From a bacterium (GTDB taxonomy: Bacteria; UBA8248), in assembly GCA_027622355.1 (NCBI GenBank), contig JAQBZT010000214.1, forward strand, positions 1 to 5,104: a stretch of DNA of 5,104 nucleotides, written 5' to 3'. A program made the position numbers and the translations under genes. Below are positions 1-5,104 of the stretch, piece after piece. The notes beneath the pieces are model-generated. The model was given only the letters and a program-made list of their open reading frames with translations, searched no databases and was not told the origin of the DNA. The first letter of the stretch is position 1. Every line of letters starts with the position of its first letter.

Positions 1-1
1 G

Positions 2-484
2 CTGGCCGAGACCGGCCCCTGCGCCGCCGGTCTGAAATGGCCGAACGATCTGCGGATCGGAAAAAGAAAAGCCGGCGGCATTCTCTGCGAATACGAGCCC
101 GCGGGCGGGCCGCCCGCCGCTGTGGTGGTGGGCGTGGGCATCAACCTGGGAGGCGGGAAAGATAATTTTCCCCTGGAAATCAGAGACAAAACGACCTCGC
201 TCGAGGCCGAGTGCGGCAGGGCGGTTCGGCCGGATACTCTTCTGGGGGTGTTGCTGGATCGCCTTTGGGAGCGGTATTTGCGCTTTATCGAGGCGGGTTT
301 TTCCCAATTCCGGGAACGGTGGATGGAACTATGCGACAATTTGGGCGAAAATGTAGCCCTTCCCGCGAAGGGCGGAGAGATGCGGGGCCGAATCGCGGGC
401 ATTGACGATACGGGTCGCCTCCTTCTGACACGGCCCGATGGAAGCCCCTTCGCGGTCGAGGCGGGAGAGGTTCGAGAAGAATGA
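2..484 (+). CDS. birA: Biotin--[acetyl-CoA-carboxylase] ligase, 3' part (5' end outside window)
   Basis: Biotin protein ligase makes biotinyl-AMP from biotin and ATP and transfers biotin to the acceptor lysine of carboxylase carrier proteins in the cytoplasm. The frame is open from base 2, giving 160 visible residues. Family hallmarks appear in order: KWPND at fragment residues 12-16, RKAGGIL at 22-28 (its Lys corresponds to the biotin/AMP-contacting Lys of the family) and VVVGVGINL at 41-49. A C-terminal SH3-like BPL_C domain covers about residues 115-160 (GENVALP, then GRIAGIDDTGRLLL). The N-terminal part of the catalytic domain, including the GRGR-type loop, lies off the left edge, so it cannot be said whether an N-terminal DNA-binding repressor domain exists. 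A GTG at 122 is an internal Val codon, not the start, because the KWPND motif lies upstream of it in the same frame. The stop overlaps the coaX start (ATGA), indicating translational coupling. Confidence 0.95.
   Translation: MAETGPCAAGLKWPNDLRIGKRKAGGILCEYEPAGGPPAAVVVGVGINLGGGKDNFPLEIRDKTTSLEAECGRAVRPDTLLGVLLDRLWERYLRFIEAGFSQFRERWMELCDNLGENVALPAKGGEMRGRIAGIDDTGRLLLTRPDGSPFAVEAGEVREE
464..470 (+). promoter_or_regulatory. Ribosome binding site for coaX
   Basis: GGAGAGG lies inside the end of birA, 10 nt before the ATG at 481. It supports that start and fits coupled translation across the ATGA overlap. Confidence 0.6.
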
Positions 485-1260
485 GCGAGAGCAGCCTTTT
501 GCTCGCGATTGACGTGGGGAATACCCAGACAGTCATTGGTCTTTTCGAGGGGGAAGAGATCAGGGCCAGTTGGCGGCTGGGCTCTGTGGCCCGCCGCACG
601 AAAGACGAACTGGCCATCATCATCGAGGGTCTCTTCCGCCTCGGCGGCTACAGCATGGCAAGCGTGAAAAGGGTGGCCATCGCCAGCGTCGTTCCCCCGC
701 TGGGACCGACCTTGGTGGAGTTGTCCCGAACGTACTTTCACACGGAACCCCTGGTGTTGGGACCGGGAATCAAAACGGGTATTCCCATCCGGTACGACAA
801 TCCCCACGAGGTCGGCGCCGACCGGATCGCAAACGCCGTCGCCGGCGTTTACCTCTACGGAGGTCCTTTGGTCATCGTGGATTTCGGAACGGCCACCACC
901 TTTGACGCCCTCTCGGCCAAGGGCGAATATCTGGGGGGAGCCATTTCGCCCGGCTTCAGCATCGCGCTCGAGGCGCTTGTCGATCGCACGGCCCGCCTTC
1001 CCCGAATTGAGCCGGCCAAGCCGGCCAGCGTGATCGGCCAGAACACGGTGCTCAGCATCCAGTCCGGGATGTACTTCGGCTACCTGGGACTGGTCAGAGA
1101 GATCGTCGGGAGGATGAAAGAGTGCCTCGGGAGCGGGACCCGGGTTCTGGCCACAGGCGGCCAGAACTCCATACTGGCCGCCGAGGAAAACATATTTGAT
1201 GTCATCGAGCCCGATCTGACGATCATCGGGCTCCGCCTGATTGCCGATCGGAATCCCTAG
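481..1260 (+). CDS. coaX: Type III pantothenate kinase
   Basis: CoaX phosphorylates pantothenate to 4'-phosphopantothenate, the first step of coenzyme A synthesis. It belongs to the ASKHA fold (acetate and sugar kinase/Hsc70/actin), needs a monovalent cation and is not inhibited by CoA. The 259-residue length is normal for the family. Visible motifs are the N-terminal phosphate loop DVGNT (residues 11-15), RTKDEL (39-44), VGADR (111-115, with D114 matching the family's catalytic Asp), the DFGTATT phosphate-binding strand (134-140), GGAISPG (152-158) and a late ATGGQ (224-228). All key residues appear intact. The ATG at 481 is preceded by GGAGAGG at 464-470, about 10 nt upstream, and overlaps the birA stop by 4 nt. 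The birA-coaX order is familiar from Deltaproteobacteria and some other groups (recalled knowledge). Confidence 0.97.
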   Translation: MSESSLLLAIDVGNTQTVIGLFEGEEIRASWRLGSVARRTKDELAIIIEGLFRLGGYSMASVKRVAIASVVPPLGPTLVELSRTYFHTEPLVLGPGIKTGIPIRYDNPHEVGADRIANAVAGVYLYGGPLVIVDFGTATTFDALSAKGEYLGGAISPGFSIALEALVDRTARLPRIEPAKPASVIGQNTVLSIQSGMYFGYLGLVREIVGRMKECLGSGTRVLATGGQNSILAAEENIFDVIEPDLTIIGLRLIADRNP

Positions 1261-1263
1261 CCG

Positions 1264-1275
1264 TCCGCTAGCGGA
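1264..1275. repeat. 12-bp perfect palindrome between coaX and the ATPase gene
   Basis: TCCGCTAGCGGA is a perfect palindrome starting 4 nt after the coaX stop, within the 42-nt gap before the next start codon. It has no loop and no following T-run, so it is not an intrinsic terminator. It could be a protein-binding site or chance; nothing else in the gap looks like a promoter. Confidence 0.4.
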
Positions 1276-1290
1276 ACCCTGTAACAGCCA

Positions 1291-1295
1291 GAGGA
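1291..1295 (+). promoter_or_regulatory. Ribosome binding site deciding the GTG start of the ATPase gene
   Basis: GAGGA (AGAGGA counting base 1290) sits 7 nt before the GTG at 1303. Together with the family-typical N-terminus encoded there (MYLEYWGLNKTPF), it shows that translation is meant to begin at 1303 and not only at the later ATG at 1433. Confidence 0.65.
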
Positions 1296-1302
1296 TCAAA
1301 AC

Positions 1303-2101
1303 GTGTATCTGGAATATTGGGGCCTGAACAAAACCCCGTTCGAAAATCTGCCCAACCCGGAGTTCCTGTACTACTCGCCGATGCACGAGGAGGCGATGAC
1401 CCGCCTCCTCTACACGGCGCAAGGGGGCCGGAATGCTGACCGGTCACGCCGGCATGGGGAAAACCACCCTCAGCCGCGCCTTCGTCAAACAACTCGACGA
1501 GAGCAAGTTCGACGTCGGCCTGATCGCGAACCCGAGCCTGAGTCCCATCGAATTTCTCAAGGAAATCCTCTACCAGCTCGACGTCGAGGAAAACTCTCAG
1601 TCCAAGGTGGACCTCCTCCGCCTTTTGAACGAAAAGATGCTGATGAACATCAAGCAGGGAAAAGACACTATCGTCATCGTCGACGAAGCCCAGGCCATCG
1701 AGGACGAAAAAACGTTCGAGGAGCTTCGCCTTCTCCTCAACTTCCAGCTGAACGACCGCTTCCTCATGACCCTAATCCTGATCGGCCAGGAAGAGCTGCT
1801 GGAAAAAGTGGCGCGCATCCCCCAGCTCAGCCAGCGAATCGCCATCAAATACCATCTCCGGCCGCTCGATTTCACGGAAACCGTGAAGTTCATCTTCTTC
1901 CGCCTGAAGATGGCGGGGCTGACAAAGAGTATTTTCTCGGAGGAGGCCATCAAGCAGATTTACCAGTTTTCCGGCGGTATCCCGCGCAAAATCGTGAACT
2001 TGTGCGATCTTTGCCTCCTCGTCGGCTTCACCTTCAAAGCCCCTCTCATTAATAGTAAGATCGTCGAGAAGGTGCAACGCGACAGCCAAGGAGACATCTA
2101 G
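1303..2101 (+). CDS. ExeA/GspA-like AAA ATPase, frameshifted before Walker A
   Basis: A cytoplasmic P-loop ATPase of the ExeA/GspA (AAA_22-type) family. The N-terminus (MYLEYWGLNKTPF, then NPEFLYYSPMHEEAMTRLLY) is encoded from GTG 1303 in one frame. The rest is in the frame shifted by one base, open from upstream of ATG 1433 to the TAG at 2099-2101. Numbered from the Met at 1433, it shows Walker A GHAGMGKTT (4-12), Walker B/DEAQ box TIVIVDEAQ (79-87), a sensor-1-like strand LTLILIGQEEL, an arginine-finger-like stretch RIPQLSQR, and sensor 2 GGIPRKI (181-187), followed by a short helical lid. About 266 residues in total, it lacks the membrane segment and peptidoglycan-binding tail of full GspA/ExeA, so it is probably soluble. 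All ATPase motifs after the shift are intact. The break may be an assembly error, a true lesion, or bridged by recoding or internal initiation. The HD-GYP gene follows after 3 nt, suggesting joint function. Family call is firm; exact role unknown. Confidence 0.85.
1411..1432 (+). other. Reading-frame break in the ATPase gene
   Basis: Up to LLY (codon 1411-1413) the family sequence is in the frame of 1303. From about base 1415 or 1421 it is in the next frame (RRKGAG, then MLTG). Related proteins, as recalled, have about nine residues between the Tyr and the xLTG of the Walker A strand, and here only 19 nt are present. That suits a net loss of about 8 nt better than a single inserted base. The stretch includes a run of five G at 1423-1427. 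Confidence 0.75.
1421..1427 (+). promoter_or_regulatory. Possible internal ribosome binding site for the ATPase core
   Basis: AAGGGGG lies 5 nt before the in-frame ATG at 1433. It could allow internal initiation of a 222-residue protein that keeps Walker A, Walker B and sensor 2 but lacks the N-terminal helix region. The match is weak and may reflect only the GC-rich sequence. Confidence 0.25.
2088..2093 (+). promoter_or_regulatory. Ribosome binding site for the HD-GYP gene
   Basis: AAGGAG lies within the last codons of the ATPase gene, 11 nt before the ATG at 2105. It supports that start and fits translational coupling of the two genes. Confidence 0.65.
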
Positions 2102-2104
2102 GCC

Positions 2105-3472
2105 ATGCGCCTCAGCGATCTGATCAAAAAGGGCGCCGACGGCGACCCCCCCAAGAAGAAGCCTGCGGAGGCGGAGGCAAAAAAACCTGCCCCTCCGAAA
2201 GAGGAGGAGGGGGCGTTTCGCCTGAGCGGGCTCGGGGGCTTCGGCCCGGCAGCCAAGCCCCCCGCGGCGCGGGAGGAAGCCCCGCTTGAGTTTCCGGGAA
2301 CCTCCCCTGAAGAAGAAACCGCCATCGATCTGCCGGAGCTGCCGGGGCTGCCGGGGCTGCCGAATACCGCCACGGCCAGTCCCGCCCGTGCCCCTGAGGA
2401 GGAAACTCCCCTCTCGATACCCGACATGCCGGGCGCTCCCGGCGAGAGCGAAGCCGACCCACCGGTCGAGGAAAAGCCCCGGGTGCGCACATCCGTCCTC
2501 TCCGGCCCCGAACCCGGCAAGGAGGGCCCCGGGGACGGATACTCCTCCTCCCCCGCCGATCGGATTACGGCCGAGAACAACCCGTACCGCATCCTGCGGC
2601 AAAGGGCGATGGACCTGATTGCCAAAATCCTCAAAGCCACGGCCACCGGAGAGGCCTTCGGCCTCGAGAGCGCAGAGGAGTGGGTGGTGGATGTTATCGA
2701 AACCCCCGAGGGTCTCGACCAGCTTTACGGGCTCGCCGTCAGCACCAAGGACGAGTCCAACTCGATGGCCATTCATCTGTTCAATCATTCGATCTATTCG
2801 TTGAAGCTGGGGCGGGGGCTCCGCTGGTCGCCCGACCGGATGATCCGGCTCGGCGTCGCGGCTCTGATCCACGACATCGGCATGGGGAAGGTTCCCCAGC
2901 ACATCCGGCACAAGGAGGGGAAGCTATCTTCCCAAGAGCTGGCGGAGATCCAGAACCATCCCACATACGGCGCGAAGCTCATCCTGGACACCTTCGGCGA
3001 ACCCTTCCGCTGGCTCGCCGAGGCCCTCTACCACGAGCACGAGCGCGAGGACGGCCGCGGCTATCCGCAGGGGCTGACCGGGAACCAAATCTCCGAATAC
3101 GGAAAGGTCATCGGGTTGGCGGACGTGTACGAGGCCCTCACGCACAACCGCCCCCAACGCAAGCGCCTTCTGCCCCACAAGGCCGTCCAGGAGATCATCC
3201 AGACCCAGAAAACCTCGTTCCACCAGCGTCTTTTGAAGATCATGCTGGAGGAGCTCTCGGTCTTCACCCTGAACAGCCTTATCCGGCTCAACTCCAACGC
3301 CATCGGCCGGGTGGCGCAGACCGTTCCCGGACAACCTCTTCGCCCTGTCGTTCAGATCATTTTCGACGCGGAAGGAAACGAAATCATGGAAGAGCGGAAC
3401 ATCGCCCTCAAGGATTACCCGCTACTCTACATCGTCGATTCCGTAGATGAATCTGAACTCCCTCGATACTGA
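2105..3472 (+). CDS. HD-GYP domain protein with disordered Pro/Glu-rich N-terminus
   Basis: HD-GYP proteins are metal-dependent phosphodiesterases that usually hydrolyse cyclic di-GMP. Of 455 residues, about 10-155 are low-complexity (Pro, Glu, Lys, Ala, Gly) and surely disordered. A helical linker (about 158-215) leads to the HD-GYP domain: FNHS (His228), LIHDIGMGKVP (HD at 256-257, K262), NHP (His285), HEHEREDGRGYP (310-321, GYP at 319-321), and GLADVYEALTHNRP (D340). A C-terminal extension (about 385-455: RLNSNAIG, then PLRPVVQIIFD) is typical of one HD-GYP subfamily. The usual HHER reads EHER here, so the first His of that pair is Glu311. There is no receiver, PAS, GGDEF or membrane segment, so the protein is probably cytoplasmic and may be recruited by its tail. 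It starts 3 nt after the ATPase gene and is followed at once by the DUF3108 gene. Domain assignment is firm; activity on c-di-GMP is inferred. Confidence 0.93.
   Translation: MRLSDLIKKGADGDPPKKKPAEAEAKKPAPPKEEEGAFRLSGLGGFGPAAKPPAAREEAPLEFPGTSPEEETAIDLPELPGLPGLPNTATASPARAPEEETPLSIPDMPGAPGESEADPPVEEKPRVRTSVLSGPEPGKEGPGDGYSSSPADRITAENNPYRILRQRAMDLIAKILKATATGEAFGLESAEEWVVDVIETPEGLDQLYGLAVSTKDESNSMAIHLFNHSIYSLKLGRGLRWSPDRMIRLGVAALIHDIGMGKVPQHIRHKEGKLSSQELAEIQNHPTYGAKLILDTFGEPFRWLAEALYHEHEREDGRGYPQGLTGNQISEYGKVIGLADVYEALTHNRPQRKRLLPHKAVQEIIQTQKTSFHQRLLKIMLEELSVFTLNSLIRLNSNAIGRVAQTVPGQPLRPVVQIIFDAEGNEIMEERNIALKDYPLLYIVDSVDESELPRY
2330..2362 (+). repeat. 9-bp tandem repeat in the HD-GYP gene tail
   Basis: About 3.7 copies of CTGCCGGGG (the first copy reads CTGCCGGAG) run in frame and encode LPE-LPG-LPG-LP. 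The unit is a multiple of three, so copy-number change would lengthen or shorten the disordered linker without breaking the frame. Confidence 0.8.
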
Positions 3473-3503
3473 TCTCTCCCCCTTCGCCATGAATCTATCG
3501 CCG

Positions 3504-4382
3504 ATGAAGCAACTTCGAGGAATTGCGCTTGGGTTCAGAAGGCACATCCTATTCGGCGCCGCCATTCTGCTGGGCGCCGCCCTTCTGGCGCCCTGTGCGG
3601 CAGTCGCCGGCAAGTCCCTGCACGCATACCCGCCCAGCGAGGAATTCCGCTACGACATCCGCTTTCTGTTCCTGACGAAGGTGGCGGAGGGCGTTCTTCG
3701 AATCCGCCGGCTCGGCGGAAACCGCTACAAGGCCGAGCTGTCTGCGGAAACCCGTGGGCTCGCCGGCTTCCTCTCCAGCTACCAGAAAAATTTCTACATC
3801 AGCGAACTGGAATACCAGCCCGGGTCCGGTCACCTTCTTGCCCGCGTCTTCACCAAGATCATCCAGCGCGGGGGGGTGAAAGACGAAAGCCGGACCGTCA
3901 TCGACCATGAAAAGCGCGAAATCAGATGGAAAACCTTCAAGAACGGAGAACTCCGCCACAAAGGCAGCGAAAAAATCCCGCCGGGACTCACCTACGAAGA
4001 CCCGCTCTCAGCCTTCTTCAACTTCCGCGCGGGCTTCTTCGGACAAATGAAAAGGGGGCTCCGGCGGGAGACCACCACCATCCCCGCCTACCAGACCGAC
4101 GACAAGGGCAACCTGCTCTACAACGAAGAATTCGTGCGCAACTTCAAGATCCGCGTCGCCGACGCCGCCACCGAACAGAAATACCGGACCCGCTTCGAGC
4201 GCACCAGGGGAAAAGGCCTGGTGGTCATCGTGAACGTGCCGAAGTCGCTTTTCGGTCAAAAAACGGGAGAGGTGCAGGTCTACTTCGATGCAAGCAGCGT
4301 CCCTGTTGCCGTCATCGTGGAGAACGCCATCTTTTTCGGAGATGTCTACGGCGTGCTTCAGCAGGCTGCGAAACCCAGATAG
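3504..4382 (+). CDS. Exported DUF3108-like envelope protein
   Basis: Function unknown; the family consists of periplasmic or envelope proteins in Gram-negative bacteria. From ATG 3504 the product has 292 residues. A signal peptide has a charged start (MKQLRG, FRRH), a hydrophobic core (ILFGAAILLGAALLAP) and an AVA cleavage site before GKS. The Cys in LAPC follows Pro, so it is a poor lipobox and cleavage by signal peptidase I is more likely. The mature part is strand-rich and matches the DUF3108 pattern: FRYDIRFLFL with TKVAEGVLRI near the start, KAELSAETRG, the family-typical DPLSAFFNFR about two-thirds along, then GEVQVYFDASSVPVAV and a closing FGDVYGVL. In-frame ATGs at 3447 (overlapping the HD-GYP gene by 26 nt) and 3489 are alternatives. 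None of the three has a clear ribosome binding site; 3504 was chosen because it gives a signal peptide of normal length (35 residues). Probably co-transcribed with the genes before it. Confidence 0.8.
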   Translation: MKQLRGIALGFRRHILFGAAILLGAALLAPCAAVAGKSLHAYPPSEEFRYDIRFLFLTKVAEGVLRIRRLGGNRYKAELSAETRGLAGFLSSYQKNFYISELEYQPGSGHLLARVFTKIIQRGGVKDESRTVIDHEKREIRWKTFKNGELRHKGSEKIPPGLTYEDPLSAFFNFRAGFFGQMKRGLRRETTTIPAYQTDDKGNLLYNEEFVRNFKIRVADAATEQKYRTRFERTRGKGLVVIVNVPKSLFGQKTGEVQVYFDASSVPVAVIVENAIFFGDVYGVLQQAAKPR

Positions 4383-4393
4383 CGGCCGGGGCC

Positions 4394-4774
4394 TCAGCCC
4401 GCTGTCCGAAAAGCGTCCCGAATGAGCGTTTCCACCTTCGGTTTTCCTCCCTCCGGCACGGCGACGATCACCACATCGAATCGGCATTTCGCCTCGCGCT
4501 CCTCCGGGTGGGACAAGAGGAAGTGCTCCGCTGCCCGGATGATCCGCCTCTGCTTCTCCGGGCCGACGGCCCAGATTCCGCCCTCGGTTTTTCCCGCCGC
4601 CCGTGACTTCACTTCCAGGAAAGAGAGCACTTCCCCCTCGCGCGCGATGATGTCCACCTCATAGCGCGGACCGCGGTAGTTCCGCATCAGAATCCGGAAG
4701 CCGTTTTTTCGCAGATGCAGGCAGGCGGCGTCCTCGCCCTCGCCGCCGCTCCGACGGGGTGAAAGGCGGGCCAT
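4394..4774 (-). CDS. yraN: YraN/UPF0102 family nuclease-like protein
   Basis: A small protein of the UPF0102 family, with a restriction-endonuclease-like fold related to Holliday-junction resolvases; the cellular role is not established. It has 126 residues from ATG 4774, normal for the family. In order it shows GEGED (residues 11-15, with the conserved Glu at 14), LRKNGFRILMRNYRG, the YEVDII strand (catalytic-type Asp at 41) and FLEVKSR (Glu54 and Lys56), followed by KQRRI and the late RFDVVIV strand. The PD-(D/E)xK-like core is therefore complete. The frame stays open upstream to a TTG at 4819, but the ATG at 4774 is preferred because it joins the rnhB stop as TGATG, a coupling overlap, and places GED at the usual distance from the start. 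It converges with the DUF3108 gene, with 11 nt between stops. Confidence 0.92.
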   Translation of the reverse strand: MARLSPRRSGGEGEDAACLHLRKNGFRILMRNYRGPRYEVDIIAREGEVLSFLEVKSRAAGKTEGGIWAVGPEKQRRIIRAAEHFLLSHPEEREAKCRFDVVIVAVPEGGKPKVETLIRDAFRTAG

Positions 4775-5104
4775 CAGCCGGTGCGAACCCCGGAAAAAGT
4801 CCGCCGGTGAAGCGGGCAAGGCCCATGACGCCGCAGCGCCTCGATGTGATCCCGGGTCGGATAGCCCTTGTGGCGGGCAAAGCCGTATTGCGGAAACTTC
4901 CGGTCCATCCTTAGCATGAAGCGATCCCGCGCCACCTTGGCCACGATGCTGGCCGCCGCGATCGATGCACTCTTCGCATCCCCCGAAACGATAGGCGTTT
5001 GCGAGATGTCCAGGGGAATCTCCTGGTTGCCGTCAATCAGGACATGCGCGACCGAGACGCGAAGCCGCGACACCGCGAGCGCCATCGCGCGGAGGCTCGC
5101 GCGG
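4774..5104 (-). CDS. rnhB: Ribonuclease HII, C-terminal half (5' end outside window)
   Basis: RNase HII cleaves RNA of RNA-DNA hybrids and nicks at single ribonucleotides left in DNA. The frame is open to the right edge, and about 109 residues of a usual 200-230 are visible. Counting from the first visible Met (codon at 5085-5083, internal to the gene), the family motifs are HVLIDGN (14-20, with D18 a catalytic-type Asp), GDAKSASIAAASIVAKVARD (35-54, with D54 the last acidic ligand), YGFARHKGYPT (67-77), H80, and GPCPLHRRTFSGVR (88-101). The first two acidic residues (the DEaGRGP region) lie outside the window. It overlaps yraN by one base in TGATG; rnhB-yraN neighbours are common in Proteobacteria, often after rplS. 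Confidence 0.95.
   Translation of the reverse strand, partial: RASLRAMALAVSRLRVSVAHVLIDGNQEIPLDISQTPIVSGDAKSASIAAASIVAKVARDRFMLRMDRKFPQYGFARHKGYPTRDHIEALRRHGPCPLHRRTFSGVRTG

Noticed and set aside
1432..2052. Continuation of the 1303 frame for about 200 codons past the ATPase frame break
   Set aside because: The encoded sequence is rich in Arg, Pro and His with no family features, while the neighbouring frame carries every ATPase motif. It is open only because stop codons are rare in this base composition.
1772..2911. Long 379-codon open frame on the minus strand opposite the ATPase and HD-GYP genes, plus a 182-codon one at 2098-2646
   Set aside because: The plus strand here encodes clear Walker B, sensor 2 and HD-GYP motifs. 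The minus-strand products are low-complexity (Gly, Arg, Ser, Pro) and match no family; they are side effects of GC-rich codon use.
3588..3600. Lipoprotein cleavage site at the Cys of LAPC in the exported protein
   Set aside because: Pro directly before Cys does not fit the lipobox consensus, and a good AVA signal peptidase I site follows immediately.
4381..4403. Possible bidirectional terminator between the convergent stops (AGCGG pairing with CCGCT, or GGGC-CTCA-GCCC)
   Set aside because: The stems are only 4-5 bp, mutually exclusive, and lack a T-run on either strand. It does not meet the standard for an intrinsic terminator.
3926..4606. 226-codon plus-strand frame running across the end of the DUF3108 gene into the yraN region
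   Set aside because: It overlaps two genes with recognised motifs in other frames, and its product is Arg/Pro-rich without domain features.
4775..4819. TTG start at 4819 extending YraN by 15 residues
   Set aside because: The extension overlaps the conserved RNase HII C-terminus, uses a rare start codon and adds no family sequence. The ATG at 4774 sits in a TGATG coupling overlap.

Overview
This window is densely coding DNA with high GC content, from a Gram-negative bacterium. It carries conserved single-copy housekeeping genes (birA, coaX, rnhB, yraN), an HD-GYP signalling protein, a short ExeA/GspA-type ATPase, and an exported DUF3108-type envelope protein. A birA-coaX pair and an rnhB-yraN pair are arrangements I associate with Deltaproteobacteria-like lineages (Desulfobacterota and neighbours, Nitrospinae-like groups). 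That taxonomic guess is inference; the window has no rRNA or other decisive marker. I see no mobile element, CRISPR array, tRNA or rRNA.

Plus strand, left to right: the 3' part of birA (biotin protein ligase, 2-484) overlaps coaX (type III pantothenate kinase, 481-1260) by ATGA. A 42-nt gap holding a 12-bp perfect palindrome follows. Next is an ExeA/GspA-like AAA ATPase gene (1303-2101) whose reading frame is broken just before Walker A. Three nucleotides later comes an HD-GYP protein with a long disordered Pro/Glu-rich N-terminus (2105-3472), and then a signal-peptide-bearing DUF3108-like protein (about 3504-4382). The tight spacing suggests one transcription unit that begins upstream of the window.

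Minus strand, right to left: the 3' half of rnhB (RNase HII, 4774-5104, running off the edge) joins yraN (UPF0102 nuclease-like, 4394-4774) through a TGATG stop-start overlap. The two operons converge with only 11 nt between stop codons at 4383-4393.

Functionally, birA and coaX serve cofactor metabolism (biotin attachment; first step of CoA synthesis), and rnhB and yraN belong to nucleic-acid maintenance. The ATPase and HD-GYP genes form a regulatory pair of unknown output, plausibly c-di-GMP turnover linked to an envelope or surface process. The main points to re-examine are the ATPase frameshift, the non-canonical metal-binding residues of the HD-GYP protein and its repetitive linear-motif tail. 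There is no gene-free stretch above 300 bases.
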